Shown here: piece after piece, positions 1 to 6,610 of the stretch
How the letters are laid out: each line of letters begins with the position of its first letter
Position numbering within the stretch: the first letter of the stretch is position 1
Source of the DNA: Deltaproteobacteria bacterium
Lineage (GTDB): Bacteria > Desulfobacterota > Dissulfuribacteria > Dissulfuribacterales > UBA3076
Length of the DNA stretch: 7,343 nt
NCBI GenBank assembly: GCA_030618205.1
Contig: JAUXDR010000047.1
Location: 1-7,343, forward strand
Reading direction: 5' to 3'
Notes under the pieces: generated by a model
Seen by the model: the letters and a program-made list of their open reading frames with translations, nothing else
The model's database searches: none
Told to the model about the DNA's origin: nothing
Position numbers and translations under genes: made by a program

Positions 1-146
1 TTTGAATAATGATCAAGAAGCCAATGAATATCTTCCGGCCTTCCGTATTGGAGCATTCTCTCAATAATAAATCGTTTATGTCTATGTAAATCCAAGGTGT
101 CTTGGTCAATATCCCAAAACAAGTAGGTTGATAGCGTATTTTGCAT
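1..146 (-). CDS. DUF6922-like protein, N-terminal fragment (runs off the left edge)
   Basis: The first 48 codons of a minus-strand gene are present; the rest lies outside the window. The peptide starts MQNTLSTYLFWDIDQDTLDL and continues with HRHKRFIIERMLQYG and then PEDIHWLLDHYS. The 'YLFWD-D...L-KHK-FIIER-L-YG-ED--WL' pattern is what I recall for the short DUF6922 family, whose members often precede a nucleotidyltransferase (AbiEii-like) gene. The ATG is the only reasonable start, because an in-frame TAG lies two codons upstream. There is no strong Shine-Dalgarno, only a weak AGAG. It lies 91 bp downstream of the glycosyltransferase on the same strand. That gap shows no convincing hairpin terminator, so separate transcription is uncertain. 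The biochemical function is unknown. The family assignment comes from memory of the pattern and the gene is incomplete. Confidence 0.6.
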   Translation of the reverse strand, partial: MQNTLSTYLFWDIDQDTLDLHRHKRFIIERMLQYGRPEDIHWLLDHYS

Positions 147-237
147 AATGCTCTAAACCATTTTTGAGAAAGAGTCAAAAAAAGGGGAAATTTTTGATCA
201 AGTTTATTGTTCAAGATACATCCTGGCGAGACCATAG

Positions 238-1374
238 TCAAGCCATGGTTTCTGCTATGCTTTGTAAAAGGCGAACGTACTTTGGACCTATCTGTTCAAG
301 ATCAAAGTCCTGTGCCCGTTTTCGGGACTGTGCTTGAAAATGTATTCTGCAGGACTCATCAGTCAGCAACTTTTCCACGGAATGGGCCAAAGCCTCCGGG
401 TCATCCACCGGCACCAGCAGACCATATTTACTATCGCCCAGGATTTCACGCGGTCCGGTTGGACAATCCGTGGCTACCACAGGGCAACCACATGCCATCG
501 CTTCCACCAAGACATTAGGCCAACCCTCGTATCGAGAGCACAGGACAAGGGCCTTGGCCCTGGCCATGAATGGGTAAACGTTATCCTGCCAGCCGGCCAA
601 AATAACAGAATCGGCAAAATCCAGGTTCTTGACCATGGCTTCGATTTGTTCCTTGTCAGGCCCTTTGCCTACAATGATCAACTTCAGATCCGGGTGGAAG
701 GAATGTAACTTTTCGAAGGCATTAAGCAGGGCATCATGAGCCTTCTGATTTACATTCAGCCGCCCCACATGGAGCAGGTAATTACCAGGCAGCACTACGG
801 ATGGTTCCTTTTTTGACCTTTTTGCCACAGACGCTATGTCCACCGGATTCGGAATCACTGCTATTCGTGGAGCATCCAGCTTGTAATCCGATACTATGAT
901 TTCCTTAATTCCGTTAGACACGGCAATTATCCGAGCAGCCTTAGGGTAAAGCCGGGCAGATGTTTGTGAAATCACCTTGCCCAATAGGCCTTTGCTCTCA
1001 TACTGTTGCCTGGGATTTATACGTTGGGAGATAACGGCCCTGTGGCCTGCAATATTTGAAGCCAGGATATTAATGATATTTGCTTGCTCTATGAAACTCA
1101 GGACTACTTTTGCCCTGTGTTTGCGTATGAGTCGTGCCAGAGCTGAGACGTGATACGGGATACGGATGACATGGGCTGTGTGGCTGTTAAGCGGTCTGGA
1201 AAGCGCCACCACCGGCATTTCTGTCGGCACTGGATATGATGACCGGCGGTTCTCAAGCAACACCAGAGTCAAATCAAAGTGCCGGGCCAGGAACGGGAGT
1301 AAGGTAGCGGCCACTCGCTCAGCCCCGCCGCCTGCCAGAGACGGTATAAGGAAAATGAGCTGTTCTTTCCTCAT
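238..1374 (-). CDS. Glycosyltransferase family 4 (GT-B fold)
   Basis: A complete 378-residue retaining GT-B glycosyltransferase that should transfer a sugar from a nucleotide-sugar donor to a growing surface glycan at the cytoplasmic membrane face. The N-terminal acceptor-side domain opens with a strand and glycine loop, FLIPSLAGGGAERV (residues 8-21). The C-terminal donor domain has VGRLNVNQK (203-211) and the family-4 signature RYEGWPNVLVEAMACG (281-296). In this signature E283 and E291 form the E-x7-E pair, followed by PVVATDCPTGPREIL. No transmembrane segment is evident. I chose the ATG at 1374 because it overlaps the asnB stop in TGATG and follows AGGA at a suitable distance; an in-frame GTG at 1392 would add six residues lying inside asnB. 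Overlap implies translational coupling with asnB. Donor and acceptor sugars cannot be read from the sequence; a role in a fucose-containing polysaccharide is inferred from gmd-fcl nearby. Confidence 0.93.
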   Translation of the reverse strand: MRKEQLIFLIPSLAGGGAERVAATLLPFLARHFDLTLVLLENRRSSYPVPTEMPVVALSRPLNSHTAHVIRIPYHVSALARLIRKHRAKVVLSFIEQANIINILASNIAGHRAVISQRINPRQQYESKGLLGKVISQTSARLYPKAARIIAVSNGIKEIIVSDYKLDAPRIAVIPNPVDIASVAKRSKKEPSVVLPGNYLLHVGRLNVNQKAHDALLNAFEKLHSFHPDLKLIIVGKGPDKEQIEAMVKNLDFADSVILAGWQDNVYPFMARAKALVLCSRYEGWPNVLVEAMACGCPVVATDCPTGPREILGDSKYGLLVPVDDPEALAHSVEKLLTDESCRIHFQAQSRKRAQDFDLEQIGPKYVRLLQSIAETMA

Positions 1375-3254
1375 CAAATATCCTGCCACCACTTATGCCA
1401 TGCATGCAAAAAGAGCAGGAGCCAAAGGCGGTGCCCGTGATCCGTGCGTCCGTATTGGTGCTCTTTCAGGAGTCGTCTTGCCTCGTCCTTGTTAACCAAG
1501 GCTTCCATGGAATTCGATAGCACGACATCCTCATAAACAGCCTTGAGAGGTCCCTGGAACCAGTCCCCCATGGGAACTGCGAAGCCGTGTTTCTGTCTCT
1601 TGAGGGGTTCTGGCGGGAGGTCTTTAGCAAAGGCCTTGCGCAACAGATGTTTGGTGGTCAATCCCTTCAACTTGAAACGGAGAGGCAGGCGGCAGGCGAA
1701 TTCCACGACTCGATAGTCCATAAATGGAGAGCGAACTTCCAGGGAATGAGCCATGCTCGCCCGGTCCACCTTGGTCAGGATATCGTCCGGCAGGTAGTGT
1801 AAGATATCCGAGCGCATCATAAGCTCTATCGGGTTTATCTGTTGATCTGCCGACATTTCAAAATTTTGGTGTTCATATTCGACAGAATCCTGCTCCGTAT
1901 CAAGTAGAATGGCGAGATCATCTGTCTTGAAAAATGCAGGATAGATATCGTTCGGATCGTCAGTCACTCGCTGGTCCAGGTCCACAAAGAGACGCAATTT
2001 CTTGATGAGACTGTGGTCGTAATATGCAGTGCCCTCCGGCAGGCGCTTTATAAGTGCTGCCAGGCACTTCTTCCGTATTGATTGCGGCAGCTTCTGATAC
2101 CACGCCAGCAGACGGCGAGCCACATACCTGCGATAGCCGCAGAACAGCTCGTCTCCACCGTCACCTGAAAGGGCCACGGTAACATGACGGCGGGTCTCCT
2201 GGCAGAGATGCCATGTCGGTATGGCCGAAGAGTCTCCATAGGGCTGACCATAATGACGTACCAGATCAAAGAGCAAGTCCCCGGCCCGCAAGGCCTTGCG
2301 GCTTTCATGGTGAACCGTGCCCAGATAGTCTGCAACCTGTTTGGCGTATGGACTTTCGTCAAAGCTCGCCTCTTCAAACCCAATGGCAAAGCTGTGGATG
2401 TCCGTTTCTCCGAGGTCCCGCATGGCGGCAACGATGACGCTTGAATCCAGGCCGCCGGAGAGAAAGGCCCCAAGAGGTACGTCGCTCCTTAGTCGAAATT
2501 GTACTGCAGAGCGAACAAGATCGCGGAGTTCTTCAGCAAGCTCGGACTCGGCTCTTTGTTTCCACCCTGAGTCAGGCAATGGAGGCTTCCAGTATGGCCG
2601 GACTTCAAGTCCCTCCTGGCTATAACATAAGAAATGTGCAGGTCGTAGCTCCTGTATCCCCTGGAATATGGTGTCAGGGGATCGAATGAAACCATGACGC
2701 AGGTATTGGACAAGAGCGGACTGACGAATGGAAAAGTCCAGAGGCAAACCGCGCAAGGACTGGAGCTCGGATGCAAAGGCCATCAGACCGCCACGACCTT
2801 GCCCGAAAAAAAGAGGCTTTACGCCCATACGGTCCCTGGCAGCAAAAAGGACCTGTTCTTGCCTGTCCCAAACTGCAAAGGCAAACATGCCGTTCAGGTG
2901 TTCAAGACAGCCAGGACCATACGTGATGTAGGTGCCCAGCAGGACCTCTGTATCTCCTTTTGTCCTAAAACGGATTCCACGTTTTTCCAGATCTGTACGG
3001 AGCTCCAGATAGTTATATATTTCACCATTGAAGACCAGGATGTAGCGGCCGGCCGGGTCCTGCATAGGCTGGACACTGCCTGCCAGATCTATTATGGAAA
3101 GGCGGCGGTGCCCTAAGGCCACACCAGGTTCCTGCCAGAAGCCTTCAGCATCCGGTCCGCGGTGTACAAGACGTTTGGCCATGCGGTGCACTACAGAGGG
3201 AAGTTCAATAACGCTCTTGTGATTATAATCAATTAGGCCGCAGATTCCGCACAT
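1374..3254 (-). CDS. asnB: Asparagine synthase (glutamine-hydrolysing) / AsnB-type amidotransferase
   Basis: A complete 626-residue class-II glutamine amidotransferase. The N-terminal Ntn glutaminase domain (about 2-215) has nucleophile Cys2 (MCGICGL), the H49-R50-R51 loop, N76-G77-E78 (VFNGEIYNY) and D101, matching the E. coli AsnB pocket. The C-terminal synthetase domain (about 235-620) has the PPi loop SGGLDSS (266-272), LSGDGGDELFCGY (362-374) and KVDRASMAHSLEVRSPFMDY (495-514). Released ammonia is channelled to an acyl-adenylate: aspartate in true AsnB, possibly a sugar or glycan carboxylate in polysaccharide loci. Length and domain order fit the 600-650-residue AsnB group common in O-antigen, capsule and exopolysaccharide clusters. 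The start is fixed because Cys2 must follow Met1, yet the 20 bases upstream hold only a seven-T run and no Shine-Dalgarno. The stop overlaps the glycosyltransferase start by one base. The family is certain; the substrate is not. Confidence 0.93.
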   Translation of the reverse strand: MCGICGLIDYNHKSVIELPSVVHRMAKRLVHRGPDAEGFWQEPGVALGHRRLSIIDLAGSVQPMQDPAGRYILVFNGEIYNYLELRTDLEKRGIRFRTKGDTEVLLGTYITYGPGCLEHLNGMFAFAVWDRQEQVLFAARDRMGVKPLFFGQGRGGLMAFASELQSLRGLPLDFSIRQSALVQYLRHGFIRSPDTIFQGIQELRPAHFLCYSQEGLEVRPYWKPPLPDSGWKQRAESELAEELRDLVRSAVQFRLRSDVPLGAFLSGGLDSSVIVAAMRDLGETDIHSFAIGFEEASFDESPYAKQVADYLGTVHHESRKALRAGDLLFDLVRHYGQPYGDSSAIPTWHLCQETRRHVTVALSGDGGDELFCGYRRYVARRLLAWYQKLPQSIRKKCLAALIKRLPEGTAYYDHSLIKKLRLFVDLDQRVTDDPNDIYPAFFKTDDLAILLDTEQDSVEYEHQNFEMSADQQINPIELMMRSDILHYLPDDILTKVDRASMAHSLEVRSPFMDYRVVEFACRLPLRFKLKGLTTKHLLRKAFAKDLPPEPLKRQKHGFAVPMGDWFQGPLKAVYEDVVLSNSMEALVNKDEARRLLKEHQYGRTDHGHRLWLLLFLHAWHKWWQDI

Positions 3255-3259
3255 ATTAA

Positions 3260-3475
3260 AAAAACCAGACTATCATTAGTTCTCAGAGTAGCAAAATTAT
3301 CAGTTTTAACAATAATACCGGCCTTGAGGTTACCATAAACATTACCATATTGAACAGTGTTTGTAGATGACAGTCTATGTTTATACCACTAGAGCCGTTT
3401 GAATAGATATCGGTTGATTGCACAATAATCGTGCCTGTACCGACATTTCTTATACCAGCAGAGAAATGAACATAT
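3260..3475 (-). pseudogene. Remnant of a right-handed parallel beta-helix (NosD/pectate-lyase-like) protein, frameshifted
   Basis: Between the divergent asnB and gmd, the minus strand carries two adjacent frames that read as consecutive beta-helix rungs. The first frame gives VGTGTIIVQSTDIYSNGSSG followed by INID. About position 3372 the sense continues in another frame as STNTVQYGNVYGNLKAGIIV followed by KTDNFATLR. The repeated 'N-x-hydrophobic-YxNxxGxxxxGI' rhythm is typical of parallel beta-helix folds. Joining them needs one frameshift. The fragment has no usable start and would end inside asnB in a different frame, so it is most likely decayed coding DNA, not a gene. It might once have encoded a polysaccharide-acting enzyme or a surface protein, but that is a guess. 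The length is too short for a firm family call. Confidence 0.35.
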
Positions 3476-3480
3476 AGTCT

Positions 3481-3640
3481 GTTCGCGGAATACGGGAAAA
3501 AACGCGGAGCGTACTTGGGTGCATGAGAATTTTTGACCACGAGCAATGCAGCCATCGGGACATTGGTTTCGGAACGGCAGTTCCGACCGAAGATAGTAAA
3601 ACTGTAATTTGGTTGGTTTTCGTTCAGACACTAATTAAGT
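3481..3640. repeat. Probable dispersed intergenic repeat element (edges uncertain)
   Basis: This stretch resembles no protein in a sustained way and differs from the beta-helix remnant on its left. Its right part includes GGTTTTCGTTCAGACACTAA; its centre includes GAGAATTTTTGACCACGAGC. I remember similar wording recurring between genes in deltaproteobacterial genomes, including small spurious proteins with 'RIFD-EQ---R-IGF' and 'LVFVQTLI', both of which appear here on the plus strand in different frames. This is memory, not a search. No transposase or flanking duplication is visible, so it could be a non-autonomous element, a RAYT/REP-like sequence or the end of an old insertion sequence. Confidence 0.35.
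3569..3586. other. Perfect 7-bp hairpin inside the intergenic repeat
   Basis: TCGGAAC, loop GGCA, GTTCCGA: seven perfect pairs with a four-base loop. No T-run follows on either strand, so it does not look like an intrinsic terminator. It lies in the middle of the suspected dispersed repeat, where REP-type elements typically carry a hairpin. Confidence 0.55.
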
Positions 3641-3645
3641 ATAAT
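3617..3645 (+). promoter_or_regulatory. Candidate sigma-70-type promoter for gmd-fcl
   Basis: A perfect TATAAT lies at 3640-3645, about 100 bp upstream of the gmd start. The hexamer 17 bp before it is TTTTCG (3617-3622), which keeps only the first two T of a -35 box. The -10 match is good but the -35 is weak and the region is AT-rich, so a chance match is possible. If real, part of the promoter is provided by the suspected repeat element. Confidence 0.3.
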
Positions 3646-3725
3646 TGCACGACAGGTCGATATGAAAGTGAACCTGAAGAAATACTGAATCCGATATTGT
3701 GCTCTATTATGATGCTTTTTCAATA

Positions 3726-3733
3726 GGAAGGAG
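3726..3733 (+). promoter_or_regulatory. Strong Shine-Dalgarno that fixes the gmd start
   Basis: GGAAGGAG followed by ten bases and then ATG at 3744. It decides against the in-frame upstream GTG at 3699, which has no such site and would add 15 residues ahead of the conserved [14 protein letters not shown] start. Confidence 0.85.
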
Positions 3734-3743
3734 ATATATCACC

Positions 3744-4829
3744 ATGAAAAGTGCCTTGATTACAGGCATTACAGGTCAGGATGGCGCCTATCTGGCAGAA
3801 TTTTTATTAGAAAAGGGTTACGAGGTACACGGTATTAAACGAAGGTCTTCCTCGTTCAACACTGTTCGTGTAGATCATCTTTATAAAGATCCTCACGAAA
3901 AGGATGTCCGTTTTTTCATGCATTATGGAGATCTCACGGACGCTACGAACCTGATCCGTATAATTCAGGAAATTCAGCCTGATGAAATCTATAACCTGGC
4001 GGCCCAGAGTCATGTCAAGGTCTCTTTCGAAACACCTGAGTATACGGCCAATGCGGATGCACTTGGGACCTTGCGCCTCCTTGAGGCTATCAGAATTCTG
4101 AAAATGGGGGAGAAGACGCGATTTTATCAGGCATCTACAAGCGAACTTTTTGGAAAGGCCCGGGAGATACCGCAGCGAGAGACCACGCCCTTTTATCCGC
4201 GAAGCCCTTATGGAGCTGCCAAGCTCTATGGGTACTGGATCACGGTCAACTACCGCGAAGCGTATAATATGTTCGCGTGTAATGGTATCCTTTTTAACCA
4301 TGAATCTCCAATAAGAGGTGAAACTTTTGTAACCCGCAAGATCACAAGGGCGGTTGCACGCATCAAGCTGGGCCTTCAGGAAAGACTGTACTTGGGTAAC
4401 CTGGATGCCAAGAGGGACTGGGGTTATGCCGGGGATTATGTAAAGGCCATGTGGCTGATGTTGCAGCAAGAAGACCCTGAGGACTATGTTATTGCCACTG
4501 GTGAATCCCATTCGGTGAGGGAGTTCGTTGAAAAGGCCTTTGGAGAGATAGGAATAAAAATTGTGTGGGAAGGAAGTGGGGCCGATGAGACAGGCAAAGA
4601 CAGTGAAACAGGGAAGAGCCTCGTGAAGATTGATCCTGGTTATTTCAGGCCCACTGAAGTGGATTTTCTCCTGGGCGATCCCACAAAGGCCCGTTCAAAA
4701 TTGGGATGGGAGCCAACGGTATCTTTTGATGAGCTGGTTAAGATGATGGTGCGAGAGGATCTGAAAGAGGCAGAAAAAGACCGGTTATGTGAAAAAGCAG
4801 GCTTTCGTACTTACAATCAATTTGATTAG
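3744..4829 (+). CDS. gmd: GDP-mannose 4,6-dehydratase
   Basis: A complete 361-residue cytoplasmic short-chain dehydrogenase of the extended type. It converts GDP-D-mannose to GDP-4-keto-6-deoxy-D-mannose with tightly bound NADP(H), the first committed step to GDP-L-fucose, GDP-rhamnose or GDP-perosamine. The Rossmann loop is GITGQDG (8-14). The catalytic residues are T132 and E134 in QASTSELFG and the YxxxK pair Y156/K160 in [12 protein letters not shown]. Family blocks [15 protein letters not shown] (185-199), [18 protein letters not shown] and the C-terminal [17 protein letters not shown] follow, and no key residue is missing. Length matches the usual 345-375. The start rests on the Shine-Dalgarno 10 bases upstream and the fit of the N-terminus. 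It is the first gene of a two-gene unit, with fcl 21 bp downstream, which points to the fucose branch. Confidence 0.97.
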   Translation: MKSALITGITGQDGAYLAEFLLEKGYEVHGIKRRSSSFNTVRVDHLYKDPHEKDVRFFMHYGDLTDATNLIRIIQEIQPDEIYNLAAQSHVKVSFETPEYTANADALGTLRLLEAIRILKMGEKTRFYQASTSELFGKAREIPQRETTPFYPRSPYGAAKLYGYWITVNYREAYNMFACNGILFNHESPIRGETFVTRKITRAVARIKLGLQERLYLGNLDAKRDWGYAGDYVKAMWLMLQQEDPEDYVIATGESHSVREFVEKAFGEIGIKIVWEGSGADETGKDSETGKSLVKIDPGYFRPTEVDFLLGDPTKARSKLGWEPTVSFDELVKMMVREDLKEAEKDRLCEKAGFRTYNQFD

Positions 4830-4850
4830 AGATATAAACGAATCAGAACT

Positions 4851-5915
4851 ATGAACAAGGCTTCCAAAATATATGTTTCAGGTCACAGGGGTTTGGTAGG
4901 CTCGGCTATTCTTCGAAAATTAGGGGAATTAGGATACGGAAATCTTGTCTATAGGACCCATCAGGAAGTGGACCTGACAAGACAGGAGGAAGTTGAAGAA
5001 TTTTTTGAGATGGAGCAGCCTGAATATGTTTTCCTTGCCGCAGCAAAGGTGGGCGGCATACAGGCTAACAATATCTACCCCGCAGAATTTATTTACAATA
5101 ACCTGGTCATCCAGACAAATGTTCTACACTCTGCGTGGAAGGCAGGGGCCAAAGGGCTTTTATTCCTGGGATCATCCTGTATCTATCCCAAACATGCCCC
5201 ACAGCCAATGAAAGAGGAATGTATTCTTACCGACCGGCTTGAGCCGACAAATGAGCCATATGCCATTGCGAAAATCGCCGGCATCAAGCTCTGCGAGTCC
5301 TATAATCGCCAATATGGGACCAGGTACCGCTCAGTTATGCCGACAAATCTGTATGGCCAAAATGACAATTTCGATTTGGAAAATTCCCATGTGCTTCCCG
5401 CCCTGATACGTAAATTTCATCTGGCAAAACTGGCTGCCCGGGCCGACTGGGAAGGCATCAAAAAAGACGAATCTCGCTATGGTCCCATCCCGGAAGACAT
5501 TCGTGTCGCTCTTGGTTTTGCGTCTCAGAACTCGAATCCTGGACAATCCCCACAGGTTATTTTGTGGGGAAGTGGCAGCCCTCGCCGCGAGTTCCTGCAT
5601 GTAGATGATCTGGCCTCTGCTTGTGTTTTTATTATGGCACTCGATGACAGTGTTTATGATAGTCAAACACAGCCGATGCTATCTCACATCAATGTTGGGA
5701 TCGGTAAAGAGATAACGATCAGGGAGCTGGCTGAGATTATAAAAAAAATCGTTGGCTTTGAAGGCGAAGTTGTTTGGGATCATACAAGACCGGATGGTAC
5801 TCAGCGAAAATTACTCGATGTCTCAAAACTGACCAATCTCGGATGGAAGGCCGGAACAACTTTAACTGAAGGACTCAGGCTGACTTACAAGTGGTACCTT
5901 GATCAATCTGCTTAA
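4851..5915 (+). CDS. fcl: GDP-L-fucose synthase (epimerase/reductase)
   Basis: A complete 354-residue extended SDR enzyme. It epimerises C3 and C5 of GDP-4-keto-6-deoxymannose and then reduces C4 with NADPH, giving GDP-L-fucose. Seen directly: nucleotide loop GHRGLVG (11-17), [13 protein letters not shown] (62-74), catalytic S108 with C110 in [10 protein letters not shown]137/K141 in [12 protein letters not shown], and H180 in [14 protein letters not shown]. These are one residue offset from E. coli Ser107, Cys109, Tyr136, Lys140 and His179. [15 protein letters not shown] follows (241-255). It is about 33 residues longer than the E. coli enzyme because of an insertion near residues 193-234, between H180 and [10 protein letters not shown] recall the same insertion in other deltaproteobacterial copies. 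Only 21 bp separate it from gmd, with no clear Shine-Dalgarno, so translation may depend on readthrough from gmd. Confidence 0.96.
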   Translation: MNKASKIYVSGHRGLVGSAILRKLGELGYGNLVYRTHQEVDLTRQEEVEEFFEMEQPEYVFLAAAKVGGIQANNIYPAEFIYNNLVIQTNVLHSAWKAGAKGLLFLGSSCIYPKHAPQPMKEECILTDRLEPTNEPYAIAKIAGIKLCESYNRQYGTRYRSVMPTNLYGQNDNFDLENSHVLPALIRKFHLAKLAARADWEGIKKDESRYGPIPEDIRVALGFASQNSNPGQSPQVILWGSGSPRREFLHVDDLASACVFIMALDDSVYDSQTQPMLSHINVGIGKEITIRELAEIIKKIVGFEGEVVWDHTRPDGTQRKLLDVSKLTNLGWKAGTTLTEGLRLTYKWYLDQSA

Positions 5916-5934
5916 TTTTTCAATTCCTAAATTA

Positions 5935-5961
5935 AATCCGTTGATTCAGAAATGACGGATT
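5935..5961. other. Inverted repeat just after fcl
   Basis: AATCCGT and ACGGATT form a perfect 7-bp inverted repeat around a 13-nt loop, 20 bp past the fcl stop. No T-run follows on the plus strand, so it is a poor intrinsic terminator. It is the only structure I see that could end the gmd-fcl transcript. Confidence 0.3.
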
Positions 5962-6027
5962 CAGGGATTAAGCTTTCTGCTCAACAAATTTGACTCTCCT
6001 GATTGTCCGCCTTAGAGGAGATACTTG

Positions 6028-6150
6028 ATGTCTGATATAGGCGACCCCATCACTGAAATTCGCCTTCAGCTTAATGCTTCGAACTTTGAGCTTATAACTT
6101 TGAGCATTCAGCATTCAGCTTTCACCTTGAGAGCCGGGGGTTTATTATAG
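6028..6150 (+). CDS. Doubtful small ORF, 40 residues
   Basis: An ATG preceded by AGAGGAG and a seven-base spacer, an excellent ribosome site, opens MSDIGDPITEIRLQLNASNF and ends at TAG 6148-6150, 25 bp before the antitoxin's start position. I do not recognise the protein. Its second half is translated from the heptanucleotide repeat array, which gives it a low-complexity, probably accidental sequence. It has no signal peptide or membrane helix. It could be a leader ORF for the toxin-antitoxin unit, a truncated gene start whose body was replaced by repeats, or chance. I favour chance or truncation. Confidence 0.22.
   Translation: MSDIGDPITEIRLQLNASNFELITLSIQHSAFTLRAGGLL
6057..6119 (-). repeat. 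Array of nine degenerate heptanucleotides
   Basis: Read on the minus strand, this 63-nt stretch splits without gaps into nine 7-mers, each starting with G and most ending in AA plus one base; the consensus is close to GCTNAAA. GCTGAAT occurs twice in a row, GCTCAAA twice, and single variants include GTTATAA, GTTCGAA, GCATTAA, GCTGAAG and GCGAATT. This exact phasing over 63 bases is unlikely by chance. It resembles heptameric simple repeats seen between genes in cyanobacteria and some Deltaproteobacteria. The left end is the more diverged. Confidence 0.65.
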
Positions 6151-6161
6151 CGGCATTTTTC

Positions 6162-6167
6162 AGGAGG
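6162..6167 (+). promoter_or_regulatory. Perfect Shine-Dalgarno of the antitoxin gene
   Basis: AGGAGG is followed by eight bases and then ACG at 6176, which sits where the start codon of the conserved DUF433 frame should be. A weak TATTAT at 6143-6148 is the best nearby -10 candidate, but no acceptable -35 box accompanies it. Confidence 0.7.
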
Positions 6168-6175
6168 ATTCTATA

Positions 6176-6610
6176 ACGATTCTAGCAGATCGAATAGAGC
6201 TTAATCCAAGAATTTGCAATGGAAGGCCTGTGATCAAAGGGACACGGATTCCCGTCTCTGTTATACTGGATCAGATAGCAGAAGGCGAGTCTTGGGACAC
6301 TTTGCTTGTCGGTTATCCGGAGTTGAAGAAGGAAGATATTCAGGCAGCCTTGATTTACGCCAGGACCTCTCTTGATCACACAGAGGTCAGAGCAGTTTAC
6401 AGCGGCGGGGTATTGAAACCTTTCAAGAAATTGAACTTGGTTGAAGGGCAAAAAGTGGAGATAGAAATAAAGGAGGGAAAGGGCAAGAAAAATATCTCCC
6501 TCCGGGGATTATGGAAGGCCTCTAAAGTAAGCGAAAAAGATATTGATAAGGCAAAGCACATCTGGGAAAAGGGTGTAAAAAAGCAGATAAAATTCTTAGA
6601 GGAAGACTGA
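6176..6610 (+). CDS. Two-domain antitoxin: DUF433 + DUF104/AF2212-like (VapB-type)
   Basis: 144 residues if translation begins at ACG 6176. Residues 5-62 are a DUF433 helix-turn-helix-like domain (DRIELNPRICNGRPVIKGTR, then IPVSVILDQIAEG and YPELKKEDIQAALIYA), known from VapB-type antitoxins that bind their operator. Residues 70-99 match the DUF104/AF2212 antitoxin strand-rich domain (EVRAVYSGGVLKPFKKLNLV then EGQKVEIEI). The charged tail with SLRGLWKASKVSEKDIDKAKHIW (108-130) probably wraps the toxin. The start is odd: from the stop at 6128 to GTG 6230 there is no ATG, GTG or TTG. Starting at GTG 6230 would lose the first 18 residues, about a third of DUF433, and ignore the perfect Shine-Dalgarno. 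ACG lies 8 bases after it, so a mutated ATG or a rare start is likely. It overlaps the toxin by TGATG, and autoregulation is expected for this family. Confidence 0.82.
   Translation, partial: TILADRIELNPRICNGRPVIKGTRIPVSVILDQIAEGESWDTLLVGYPELKKEDIQAALIYARTSLDHTEVRAVYSGGVLKPFKKLNLVEGQKVEIEIKEGKGKKNISLRGLWKASKVSEKDIDKAKHIWEKGVKKQIKFLEED

Noticed and set aside
147..237. Intrinsic terminator or promoter between the glycosyltransferase and the left-edge gene
   Set aside because: There is a C4-T7 run on the minus strand, but no stable hairpin precedes it. The best -35-like TTGACT has only TAGAGC at the right distance, immediately before the start codon.
207..708. Two plus-strand ORFs of 103 and 124 residues
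   Set aside because: They are antisense shadows of the well-supported glycosyltransferase gene and show no motifs.
2048..2473. 141-residue minus-strand ORF inside asnB
   Set aside because: It is in another frame of the same strand as asnB, whose PPi loop and catalytic motifs cover this region.
3283..3555. 90-residue minus-strand ORF taken as an intact gene
   Set aside because: The beta-helix-like reading needs a frameshift, and the first part of the ORF belongs to the repeat-like sequence, so it is treated as a remnant.
3523..3726. 67-residue plus-strand ORF in the asnB-gmd gap
   Set aside because: It lies across the suspected dispersed repeat, has no good ribosome site and shows no domain. 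It is most likely a repeat-borne false ORF.
3807..4511. 234-residue minus-strand ORF opposite gmd
   Set aside because: It is antisense to a fully conserved gmd, has no recognisable domain and its composition is explained by the gmd codons.
5990..6018. Promoter with TTGACT upstream of the small ORF
   Set aside because: The hexamer 17 bp downstream is TAGAGG, a poor -10, and it overlaps the candidate ribosome site.
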